Shown here: piece by piece, positions 44,540-52,470 of the stretch
Position numbering within the stretch: position 1 is the first letter of the stretch
Layout of the letters: each line of letters begins with the position of its first letter
Source of the DNA: an uncultured Lachnospiraceae bacterium
GTDB lineage: Bacteria > Bacillota > Clostridia > Lachnospirales > Lachnospiraceae
Direction: 5' to 3'
Assembly (NCBI GenBank): GCA_910588775.1
Contig: CAJURH010000008.1
Coordinates: forward strand, 14,889-78,888
Length of the DNA: 64,000 bases
Made by a program: the position numbers and the translations under genes
The notes under the pieces: generated by a model
The model's database searches: none
What the model saw: the letters and a program-made list of their open reading frames with translations, nothing else
What the model was told of the DNA's origin: nothing

Positions 44540-47251
44540 ATGATTCATTTAAAAATAGACGGCATTCCTGTAGAAGTGGAACAGGACGCCACAATCCTGC
44601 AGGCTGCCAGACAGTTGGGCATTGAAATCCCAACCCTCTGTCATCTGGAAAACGTACTGCCCAATGGCGCCTGCCGTTTGTGCATCGTAGAAATCACCAA
44701 CAACGGCCGGACAAGATTCAGCACAGCCTGCACACTTCCCTGCTCCGAGGGCGATGAAATACAGACCATGTCTGAAAAAGTAATCCAATACCGGAAACAA
44801 ACCCTGGATCTTCTGCTCTCCGATCACCGGGTGCATTGTTTCTCCTGCGAGGCCAATGGAGACTGCAAACTGCAGGATTACTGTTATGAGTATGGTGTGG
44901 AAGCCACCAGCTATGAGGGCAAGCGAAACGACGACCTGCCCGTGGATGATTCCAATAAATTCTTTACATATGACCGAAGCCTGTGCATTCTCTGCCGCAG
45001 GTGCGTCAACACTTGCCAGCAAATCGTAGGACGCAGCGCCATCGACGCGTTGCACCGGGGCTTTGACACCAAAATCGGAGCCCATGAGATGGAAGACTGG
45101 GCCCAGGGAATCTGTGAATCCTGCGGAAACTGCGTGCAGGCATGTCCCACTGGCGCCTTGTCCATGAAGCGCCGGAAAGACTACCGGCCATGGCAGGCAG
45201 AGAAAAAAGTCCTGACCACCTGTCCCCACTGCGCAACCGGATGCCAGTTCTATCTGGTTGTCAAAAATGGCAAAATCGTGGACACCGAAGCCTACAACGG
45301 CCCCTCCAACAAGGGTCTGCTCTGCGTCAAAGGCCGCAGTGGCTCCTTTGATTTCGTCCATTCACCGGACCGCATCAAATATCCTCTGATTAAGAATAGA
45401 GAAACCGGCGAATTTGAGCGCGCCACCTGGGATGAGGCATTGACTCTGGTGGCCTCCAAATTTATGGAAATCAAGAAGCAATACGGTCCCGATTCTCTGG
45501 CCGGGTTCGCCTGTTCCCGTTCCCCCAACGAGGACATTTACATGGTGCAGAAAATGGTGCGCACCTGCTTTGGCACAAATAACACAGACAACTGCGCCCG
45601 CGTCTGTCACTCCGCCTCGGTAGCGGGCCTGGCCATGACATTGGGTTCCGGCGCCATGACCAATCCCATTGAGGACATCACGCGCAATTCCGATCTCATT
45701 ATGCTGGTGGGTTCCAACCCGGAAGAAGCGCATCCAGTGGTGGGCATGCAGATTCGCCAGGCGCTAAACCGCGGCTGCAAGTTAATCGTTGCAGACCCCA
45801 GAGATATTGGCCTCGCCAAAAAGGCGGACATCCACCTGAAATTAAAACCGGGAACCAACGTGGCCTTCGCCAACGGCATTATGCATATCATCATCGAAGA
45901 GGGCTTACAAGATGAGAAATTCATCGCAGAGCGCACCGAAGGCTATGAAAAAATCAAAGAAATCGTAAAGGATTACACACCAGAAAAAGTAGCCGAAATC
46001 TGCCACATCGACGCAGATGAGCTGCGAAAAGCAGCCATCCTGTACGCAAAAGCGGACCGTGCGCCTATCATCTACTGCCTGGGCGTTACCGAACATTCCA
46101 CCGGCACCGAAGGCGTTATGTCCATGTCCAACATGGCCTTATTGGTAGGCAAACTTGGCCGTCCAGGATGCGGCGTGAATCCATTGCGGGGACAGAACAA
46201 TGTGCAAGGCGCCTGCGATATGGGCGCAGTTCCTACAGATTTTCCAGGGTACCAGAAGATTACCAAACCTGGCGTTGTGGAGAAGTTTGAAAAAGCATGG
46301 GGCGTGCCGCTGAACCATGAACCTGGAACCCACGCCACCGACGTATTCCCGAAAGCCATCCGCAAGGAAGTCCGTGGCCTTTATATTTACGGAGAAGACC
46401 CGGTTGTCACCGACCCAGACACCAGCCATGTGATTAAAGCCTTGGAGAGCCTGGATTTCTTCGTAATTCAGGAACTGTTTATGACCGAAACGGCGCAATA
46501 TGCAGATGTAATCCTTCCTGGCATGAGCTATGCGGAAAAGGAAGGAACCTTCACCAATACGGAACGCCGTGTGCAAAGAGTTCGCAAAGCCGTGACTTTG
46601 GACGGCGATATGCGTCTGGATACAGACATCATCATTGATCTGATGAACCGCATGGGATATAAGCAACCCCACATGACCTCCGCCCAAATTATGGATGAAA
46701 TCGCCTCCGTAACCCCAAGCTTTACAGGCATCAGCCATCAGCGACTGGACAGCGAAGAGGTAAATGGCCAGGGACTGCAGTGGCCATGTCTGGACAAGAG
46801 TCACCCCGGAACCCCGATTATGCACGTGGGCAAATTCACCCGCGGCCTTGGTTGGTTCTATCCGGCGGAATATGTGCCGTCCGCAGAGCTTCCAGACGAA
46901 GAATATCCGATTATCTTGATGACTGGGCGCATCCTGTACCATTACACCACAAGAGCCATGACTGGAAGAACCCCGGAATTGATGGAAATCGAGGGGAAAT
47001 CCTTCATCGAAATGAACGAAGCGGACGCTTCAAAACTGGGCATTGCAAATGGAGACAAGGTGAAAGTATCCTCCAGGCGAGGCTCCATTGAGTCCACCGC
47101 CCGCGTAGGCGCTAAAACTTCCCCAGGCGAAAGCTGGATGCCATTCCATTTTCCAGACGGCAATGCAAACTGGCTGACCAACGCCGCCCTTGACAAATAC
47201 GCCCGAATACCGGAATATAAAGTGTGCGCAGTCAAAATCGAGAAAGCATAG
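44540..47251 (+). CDS. fdhA: Formate dehydrogenase catalytic subunit, cysteine form
   Basis: 903 aa, cytoplasmic Mo/W-bisPGD enzyme for formate/CO2 interconversion. N-terminal [2Fe-2S] domain, His-Cys cluster (HRVHCFSCEANGDCKLQDYC), two ferredoxin motifs (CILCRRCVNTC, CESCGNCVQACP), the Fe4S4 motif TTCPHCATGCQ, then the catalytic and C-terminal pterin-binding domains. The metal-ligand position, CARVCH, is Cys (TGT at 45605-45607, residue 356), where the paralogue at 52471 has Sec. The start at 44540 is seven bases after AAGGAG; the ATG at 44534 is too close. Divergent from the hydrogenase operon. Confidence 0.95.
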   Translation: MIHLKIDGIPVEVEQDATILQAARQLGIEIPTLCHLENVLPNGACRLCIVEITNNGRTRFSTACTLPCSEGDEIQTMSEKVIQYRKQTLDLLLSDHRVHCFSCEANGDCKLQDYCYEYGVEATSYEGKRNDDLPVDDSNKFFTYDRSLCILCRRCVNTCQQIVGRSAIDALHRGFDTKIGAHEMEDWAQGICESCGNCVQACPTGALSMKRRKDYRPWQAEKKVLTTCPHCATGCQFYLVVKNGKIVDTEAYNGPSNKGLLCVKGRSGSFDFVHSPDRIKYPLIKNRETGEFERATWDEALTLVASKFMEIKKQYGPDSLAGFACSRSPNEDIYMVQKMVRTCFGTNNTDNCARVCHSASVAGLAMTLGSGAMTNPIEDITRNSDLIMLVGSNPEEAHPVVGMQIRQALNRGCKLIVADPRDIGLAKKADIHLKLKPGTNVAFANGIMHIIIEEGLQDEKFIAERTEGYEKIKEIVKDYTPEKVAEICHIDADELRKAAILYAKADRAPIIYCLGVTEHSTGTEGVMSMSNMALLVGKLGRPGCGVNPLRGQNNVQGACDMGAVPTDFPGYQKITKPGVVEKFEKAWGVPLNHEPGTHATDVFPKAIRKEVRGLYIYGEDPVVTDPDTSHVIKALESLDFFVIQELFMTETAQYADVILPGMSYAEKEGTFTNTERRVQRVRKAVTLDGDMRLDTDIIIDLMNRMGYKQPHMTSAQIMDEIASVTPSFTGISHQRLDSEEVNGQGLQWPCLDKSHPGTPIMHVGKFTRGLGWFYPAEYVPSAELPDEEYPIILMTGRILYHYTTRAMTGRTPELMEIEGKSFIEMNEADASKLGIANGDKVKVSSRRGSIESTARVGAKTSPGESWMPFHFPDGNANWLTNAALDKYARIPEYKVCAVKIEKA

Positions 47252-47264
47252 CGCAATATAGACG

Positions 47265-47313
47265 TGCGGTTCCCCAAAATCCCTGTCTGACAGAAGATTT
47301 GGAGAACCGCGCA
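47265..47313. repeat. Inverted repeat after Cys-type fdhA
   Basis: Arms TGCGGTTCCCCAAAATC and GATTTGGAGAACCGC pair over about 14 bp with one mismatch and one bulge; a small CTGTC-TGA-CAG lies in the loop. No U tract follows, so termination would be imperfect. Confidence 0.6.
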
Positions 47314-47371
47314 AATACAAGAACGCGGTTCGTTTCGACGGATTCTTATATTGATGCGTACAAAATACATA

Positions 47372-47400
47372 TTTACTTTTCACCCAATTTATGATATTAT
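47372..47400 (+). promoter_or_regulatory. Promoter of the tRNA-Sec / selA / selB array
   Basis: TTTACT (47372-47377), 17-base spacer, TATTAT (47395-47400), about 47 bases before tRNA-Sec. No terminator is seen between the tRNA and selA, so the array is probably one transcript, processed at the tRNA. Confidence 0.6.
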
Positions 47401-47446
47401 TTGCACTGGAACTTGTTTTACAACACACTCTAACGTATTATTCCAC

Positions 47447-47543
47447 GGGGGTAGCTGGGCGCTGGTGTGCCTCTCGGTCTTCAAAACCGCTGTGAGTGGT
47501 TAAGAGCCTCTCGGGTGAGTTCGATTCTCACGTATCCCCGCCA
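47447..47543 (+). tRNA. selC: tRNA-Sec (anticodon UCA)
   Basis: About 97 nt with CCA encoded. Anticodon loop CTTCAAA reads UGA and is closed by CGGT/ACCG. The D stem is long (GGGCGC with GTGCCT), the variable arm is very long, and the T arm is GTGAG-TTCGATT-CTCAC. The acceptor stem is GGGGGTA with TATCCCC plus an eighth position and discriminator G, all features of bacterial tRNA-Sec. Boundaries could shift by one base. selA follows 32 bases later. Confidence 0.95.
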
Positions 47544-47575
47544 AAAACAAAAAGACAAAAGGAATGGGTCTAAAT

Positions 47576-48976
47576 ATGGATAATAAAAAGGAGAGGCTGC
47601 GTTCTCTCTACAAGGTCGATGAGGCGCTTCGAGATGAGTGTCTTATTTTTTTTAAAGAAAATCTGCCCTATTCTCTGGTGGCCGACTGTGTCCGCACAGA
47701 AATCAGCTTGCTAAGAGACGCCATTATAAATGGAGAAGACTGCCCACCCGCTCTAACAGACCGGCGCCTGTTCTTCCAACAAGTCATTCGCCGCATAAAG
47801 AGAAACTCCGCACCCAGCCTGCAACGCGTCATCAACGCCACTGGAACGACGCTGCACACCAACCTGGGACGTTCACCGTTAAGTCAGAACGCCGCAGAGC
47901 GCGTCGTCGAGACAGCGTGTTCCTACTCCACCCTGGAATACAACATAACAAAAGGAAAGCGCGGTTCCCGGCAAGACCATGTGGAATCCTTAATTTGCAG
48001 AGTAACTGGCGCTGAAGCCGCTTTTGTCGTCAACAACAACGCCGCCGCCACCATGCTGGTATTGGCCAGTATAGCAAACAACCGCCAGGTAATCGTATCC
48101 CGCGGCGAACTGGTGGAAATCGGCGGCTCCTTTCGCATCCCGGATATCATGGAGCTAAGCGGCGCAGTTCTAAAGGAAGTGGGCGCCACCAACAAAACCC
48201 GCCTTTCCGATTATGCTCATGCCATCGACGACGAAAACACAGCCGCACTAATGAAAATACACACCAGCAACTACCACATCGTAGGTTTCACCGAAGACGT
48301 GTCCCTGTGCCAATTAAAAGAGCTGGGAACAGAATATTCCCTGCCTGTCATCTACGATATAGGCAGCGGCCTGCTTACGGACTTAAAAACGTATGGCATC
48401 TCCGAACCCACTGTGCCAGACGCAGTGAAAGCCGGCGCCGACGTAATCTTATTCAGCGGAGACAAACTGTTGGGAGGCCCCCAGGCTGGCATCATAATCG
48501 GAAAAAAAGCTTACATTGAACCTATGAAAAACCATCCACTGGCAAGAGTTGTGCGCATAGATAAAATGACGCTTTGCGCACTGGAAGCTTTGTTCTTTGA
48601 ATACCAAGACATAGAAAAGGCCACCCAAAAAATCCCCGTCCTTCAGACGCTCACCAGCTCCCCGGACATCTTGCATGACAGGGCCATCCGTCTGAAAAAG
48701 CAACTTCCGGACATGACGCCTTTCCACATAGAGATTGAACCCTGTGAAGACTGTGTGGGCGGCGGTTCCGCCCCTGATGCACATCTGGCGGGCTATGCGC
48801 TGACTTTGCATTCCGACAACCTCTCAGCCGAACAAATAGAAAACCTTTTTCGAAAAAACAACCCGCCAATCATTTCCCATATCCGACAGGACAAGGTCTG
48901 GCTTCACATGCGGACCATTATGGAGCGGGATATAAAAGATATCGCTGCAAGCATTTCTCATCTGAAAGGACCCTGA
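47576..48976 (+). CDS. selA: L-seryl-tRNA(Sec) selenium transferase
   Basis: 466-aa PLP enzyme that turns Ser-tRNA-Sec into Sec-tRNA-Sec with selenophosphate. The PLP lysine is in SGDKLLGGPQAG (Lys297). Other family blocks are INATGTTLHTNLGRSPLS and NNNAAATMLVL. The ATG at 47576 matches the usual N-terminus (MDNKKERLRSL); the ATG at 47564 is directly against the AAAGGA and less likely. Lies between tRNA-Sec and selB. Confidence 0.97.
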   Translation: MDNKKERLRSLYKVDEALRDECLIFFKENLPYSLVADCVRTEISLLRDAIINGEDCPPALTDRRLFFQQVIRRIKRNSAPSLQRVINATGTTLHTNLGRSPLSQNAAERVVETACSYSTLEYNITKGKRGSRQDHVESLICRVTGAEAAFVVNNNAAATMLVLASIANNRQVIVSRGELVEIGGSFRIPDIMELSGAVLKEVGATNKTRLSDYAHAIDDENTAALMKIHTSNYHIVGFTEDVSLCQLKELGTEYSLPVIYDIGSGLLTDLKTYGISEPTVPDAVKAGADVILFSGDKLLGGPQAGIIIGKKAYIEPMKNHPLARVVRIDKMTLCALEALFFEYQDIEKATQKIPVLQTLTSSPDILHDRAIRLKKQLPDMTPFHIEIEPCEDCVGGGSAPDAHLAGYALTLHSDNLSAEQIENLFRKNNPPIISHIRQDKVWLHMRTIMERDIKDIAASISHLKGP

Positions 48977-48980
48977 TTTT

Positions 48981-50888
48981 ATGCAAAATATAATTATCGG
49001 CACAGCCGGCCATATAGACCACGGAAAAACTTGCCTGATCCAGGCGCTTACCGGCACAGATACAGACCGCCTAAAAGAAGAAAAAGAACGGGGCATCACC
49101 ATCGAATTGGGTTTTGCCAAATTGGACAGCGGCGATCCGAACACAAACATCGGCATCATCGATGTGCCCGGACATGAAAAATTTGTCAAAAACATGCTGG
49201 CCGGCGTGGGCGGCATCGACTTCGTGCTGCTAGTCATTGCCGCCGACGAAGGAATTATGCCCCAGACCAGAGAACACATGGATATTTTAAAATTGCTGGA
49301 CATGAAACACGGCTTCGTGGTTTTAACCAAATGCGACAAATGCGAAGAGGACTGGATTGAATTGGTCAAAGAGGAAGTCACCGAATATGTAACGGGCAGC
49401 TTCCTGGAAAAGGCTCCCATCTTCCAAGTGTCCTCCCAAACCGGAGACGGCATTGACGCTTTGCGCCAGGAGATCCGAAAAGTTGCGGCCACATTGCCCG
49501 CCCACAACACGGACCCCAGCCTCTTTCGCCTGCCCATTGACCGGGTTTTCACCATGAAAGGCCATGGAACCGTCATTACCGGAACATTAATCGAGGGAAG
49601 CTGCAAAGTGGACGACCAGATTACCTTAATGCCTGCGGACATCCCCGCCCGCATCCGCAGCATCCAAGTCCACGGCCAGGACTCGGAAACCGCTTATGCT
49701 GGCCAGAGAACCGCCTTAAATCTTACCGTAAAGACAGAAGAGATTCAGCGGGGATTTGTGGCTGCAAAACCAGACACTATGCTTCCCACTTACATGGTGG
49801 ATGTACGACTGTATCTGCTGGAAAGCGCAAACCGTACTGTATCTAACAACAGCAGGGTGCATTTCTATTACGGATCCGATGAAGCTCTGGGCAAGGTCAT
49901 ACTTCTGGACCGGGAAGAACTGCACCCAGGCGAGACTGCCTACGCGCAAATTCGCTTCACAGAAGAAATCGCTTTAAAACGCCTAGATTATTTTGTCATC
50001 CGCTTCTACTCCCCGCTGGAGACCATCGGCGGCGGCATCATTCTAGACGCCAACCCCAGACGGCATAAACGAAACCAAGACAGCATCCTGCGCGCCATGC
50101 AAACAAAGGATAACGGAACCAACGAAGAGCTGGCGGAACAATTTCTCAGCGAAGAAAGCCCATTTTTTCCAGATATTCATTTTCTTTCCCTTAAAATGAA
50201 TCTTCCTGAATCTGATACAACTGCTATCTTCAAAAAATTAAAAGGCTCTGGACGCGTATTAGAGATTGGAAAGAATGCCTTTATCCATCAGAATTTCTAC
50301 AACCACGTTTGCCCCCATGTTACAGAGATTCTGGAAGCCTTCCATAAGTCCAACGCTTTGACTGAAGGGCTTTCTAAAGAGGAATTAAAAAGCAGGCTTA
50401 CGCAAAAACTTCATGATCCGGGCGCGAAAAATATCGACCTTTTCTACGACTATCTAATTCAAAAGAAGGTAATCAAGGAAAAAAACGGTCTAACCTCCCT
50501 GTACGCCTTCAAACCAAAACAAAGTGGTGAAAACAAACTGGAAACCCAGAATTTAATCCGCCTGTACCAGGATTCCGGATTCGCCATGCCCAAAACCGAC
50601 GATGTGATAAAAAACAGTAAAAACGCGAAAACTACCCGGCAATTACTGGACAAGCTTCTAAAAGACGGAGAATTGGTTAAAATCACTCCCGCATACTATA
50701 TGCACAAAGATTGTTATGAAAAAGCTCTAGGATTGTTAAAAGAGCATATCCAGAATAATGGGAGCATCACCCTGGCTGATTACCGTACATTGCTAAATAG
50801 TTCTCGCAAATATACACAAATGATTCTGGAATATTTTGACAGCAAGCATATCACAAAACTTGCCAATGATAAAAGAACTTTAATATAA
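48981..50888 (+). CDS. selB: Selenocysteine-specific elongation factor
   Basis: 635-aa GTPase that carries Sec-tRNA-Sec to UGA codons marked by a SECIS hairpin. G1 GHIDHGKT at residues 10-17, switch II DVPGHEKF, G4 TKCD. EF-Tu-like domains 2 and 3 follow, and the C-terminal third holds winged helices that bind SECIS RNA. Four bases separate it from the selA stop. A terminator lies at 50911. The matching SECIS is in fdhA at 54155-54175. Confidence 0.97.
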   Translation: MQNIIIGTAGHIDHGKTCLIQALTGTDTDRLKEEKERGITIELGFAKLDSGDPNTNIGIIDVPGHEKFVKNMLAGVGGIDFVLLVIAADEGIMPQTREHMDILKLLDMKHGFVVLTKCDKCEEDWIELVKEEVTEYVTGSFLEKAPIFQVSSQTGDGIDALRQEIRKVAATLPAHNTDPSLFRLPIDRVFTMKGHGTVITGTLIEGSCKVDDQITLMPADIPARIRSIQVHGQDSETAYAGQRTALNLTVKTEEIQRGFVAAKPDTMLPTYMVDVRLYLLESANRTVSNNSRVHFYYGSDEALGKVILLDREELHPGETAYAQIRFTEEIALKRLDYFVIRFYSPLETIGGGIILDANPRRHKRNQDSILRAMQTKDNGTNEELAEQFLSEESPFFPDIHFLSLKMNLPESDTTAIFKKLKGSGRVLEIGKNAFIHQNFYNHVCPHVTEILEAFHKSNALTEGLSKEELKSRLTQKLHDPGAKNIDLFYDYLIQKKVIKEKNGLTSLYAFKPKQSGENKLETQNLIRLYQDSGFAMPKTDDVIKNSKNAKTTRQLLDKLLKDGELVKITPAYYMHKDCYEKALGLLKEHIQNNGSITLADYRTLLNSSRKYTQMILEYFDSKHITKLANDKRTLI

Positions 50889-50910
50889 AAGGACCAAAAT
50901 TTCAAAAGAC

Positions 50911-50947
50911 AGTGGCTCAAACCCATCAAGGTTTAAGCCACTTTTTA
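50911..50947. terminator. Bidirectional terminator between selB and the Fdh operon
   Basis: AGTGGCT-AAACC, loop, GGTTT-AGCCACT with one mismatch, followed by TTTTTAATATTTT on the plus strand. The minus side continues with CTTTTGAAATTTTGG. Placed between two converging transcription units. Confidence 0.85.
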
Positions 50948-50967
50948 ATATTTTAAATTAAATCAAA

Positions 50968-51879
50968 CTATTTAATATCCAACTGAGCTTTTAACGCTTC
51001 CTTCGCCCGCTCAATATCTTTCGCCTCTAAGATAGCAATCTGTTCCGGTCTCTCAACATCGTAGAATTCAAATCTTCCCTTATTGCACAGACGACCCTTG
51101 TTGTCAGATTCTGGATCGGCTTTCACGTCCATAATCTTATTATTCTTAATCAAAAGAATACGCTTGCACTCTTTCTTGCAGTTATAGCAAGTGGATTCCA
51201 CTTTCTTAACTTCCCATGGACGATACTCAGAGCGGTTCTTAGGCCGCAATGCCCCTACCGGACAAGCCTGAACGCAATTTCCACAGAATTCACATTCCAT
51301 ATTGTCAATCCACTTGCCTCCAAAAGGAGCCGGTGAAACTTTCGATTCAAATCCCCGATTTTCCAAACCAATGGCGCTACGCCCCACCAAATGAGTACAC
51401 GTATTTACGCATCTATGGCAAAGAATGCATAGATTGGGGTCATATGTAAAGTAGGGATTGGAATCATCAATCGGTTTCTTTTCCATTTTCCCAGGATAAG
51501 ATGTCTTTTCCACGCCGTATTCATAACACAACGCCTGGAACTCGCAATCACCATTTCCCGGACAGGCAAAACATTCATTGGGATGGTTGGAAAGCAGCAG
51601 ATCCAACGCCCCTCTCCTCGCCTCTATGACTCTCTCGCTTTTTGTAAGGATTTCATACCCATCTTCAATAGGGAACGAACATGCCGTTACCAATTTGGGC
51701 ATTCCCACAATTTCAACCATGCACATTCTGCAGGATGCTTCCGGGTCCATAAATTCCAAATAGCAAAGCGTGGGAATTTTAATCCCAACGCTCTGGGCGG
51801 CCTTTAGAATTGTCGTCCCAGCATTCACCTCAACTTCTATACCATCTATTTTCGCATGGATTTTCTTTTCATAGCTCAT
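50968..51879 (-). CDS. Iron-sulfur subunit resembling FdhA without its catalytic domain
   Basis: 303 aa. It matches the N-terminal part of the FdhA proteins: [2Fe-2S] domain, His-Cys cluster (HPNECFACPGNGDCEFQALC), two ferredoxin motifs (CILCHRCVNTC, CEFCGNCVQACP), and even the molybdopterin-enzyme Fe4S4 motif (CYNCKKECK...CNKGR). It ends about 40 residues later, before any pterin-binding domain. It is a complete gene with AGGAGG seven bases before the ATG at 51879, not a broken one. Probably an electron-transfer subunit of the selenoprotein Fdh. Last gene of that operon. Confidence 0.85.
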   Translation of the reverse strand: MSYEKKIHAKIDGIEVEVNAGTTILKAAQSVGIKIPTLCYLEFMDPEASCRMCMVEIVGMPKLVTACSFPIEDGYEILTKSERVIEARRGALDLLLSNHPNECFACPGNGDCEFQALCYEYGVEKTSYPGKMEKKPIDDSNPYFTYDPNLCILCHRCVNTCTHLVGRSAIGLENRGFESKVSPAPFGGKWIDNMECEFCGNCVQACPVGALRPKNRSEYRPWEVKKVESTCYNCKKECKRILLIKNNKIMDVKADPESDNKGRLCNKGRFEFYDVERPEQIAILEAKDIERAKEALKAQLDIK

Positions 51880-51951
51880 CGTATAACCTCCTATACACGG
51901 CATTTCGAGAAAACAGGCGAATCAAACGCCTGTCCTCTCTAAATATTCAAT

Positions 51952-52446
51952 TTATTCAAATTTCGCAAGAATATCATCCACCATGCCAGCGGTTAAACGT
52001 CCATATACTTCTCCGTTAATCATCATAACCGGCGCTAAGCCACAAGCTCCAATGCAACGGCAGGCTTCCAGAGAAAATTTACCATCAGCGGTGCATTGCC
52101 CGCCTTTTATGCCCAGACTGCTCTGTAATTTATCATAAATTTCACCAGAGCCTTTTACGTAACAGGCTGTGCCCAAACATACGGAAATATTGTATTTTCC
52201 TTTCGGATACAATGAAAAGAATGAATAAAATGTAACTACACCATATATTTTGGCCAAAGAAACCTGTAATTCCTCTGATATAATCTTAAGAATCTTCTCC
52301 GGAAGGTAGCCAAATATTTCCTGCGCCTGCTCCAATATGGGGATCAATGGTCCTTTTGTCCCTCTGTACTTGGCAATCAGATCCATTAACTGGCTTTCCT
52401 GTTCCGGCGTTCCTTTATAAGGAATGTTGATTCTTTCTTCGATCAT
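51952..52446 (-). CDS. NuoE-like [2Fe-2S] subunit of the Fdh operon
   Basis: 164 aa, clearly paralogous to HydC at 43440. Cluster ligands are CLGTACYVKG and CRCIGACG. Such subunits normally partner a NuoF protein, but no NuoF gene is in this operon; hydB is the nearest. It lies 24 bp after fdhA and 72 bp before the iron-sulfur gene. Confidence 0.92.
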   Translation of the reverse strand: MIEERINIPYKGTPEQESQLMDLIAKYRGTKGPLIPILEQAQEIFGYLPEKILKIISEELQVSLAKIYGVVTFYSFFSLYPKGKYNISVCLGTACYVKGSGEIYDKLQSSLGIKGGQCTADGKFSLEACRCIGACGLAPVMMINGEVYGRLTAGMVDDILAKFE

Positions 52447-52470
52447 TTTTCAAATACCCCCTTAACTCCA

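Noticed and set aside
46139..46942. 267-codon minus-strand frame opposite the Cys-type fdhA
   Set aside because: Antisense shadow of a gene with complete catalytic motifs.
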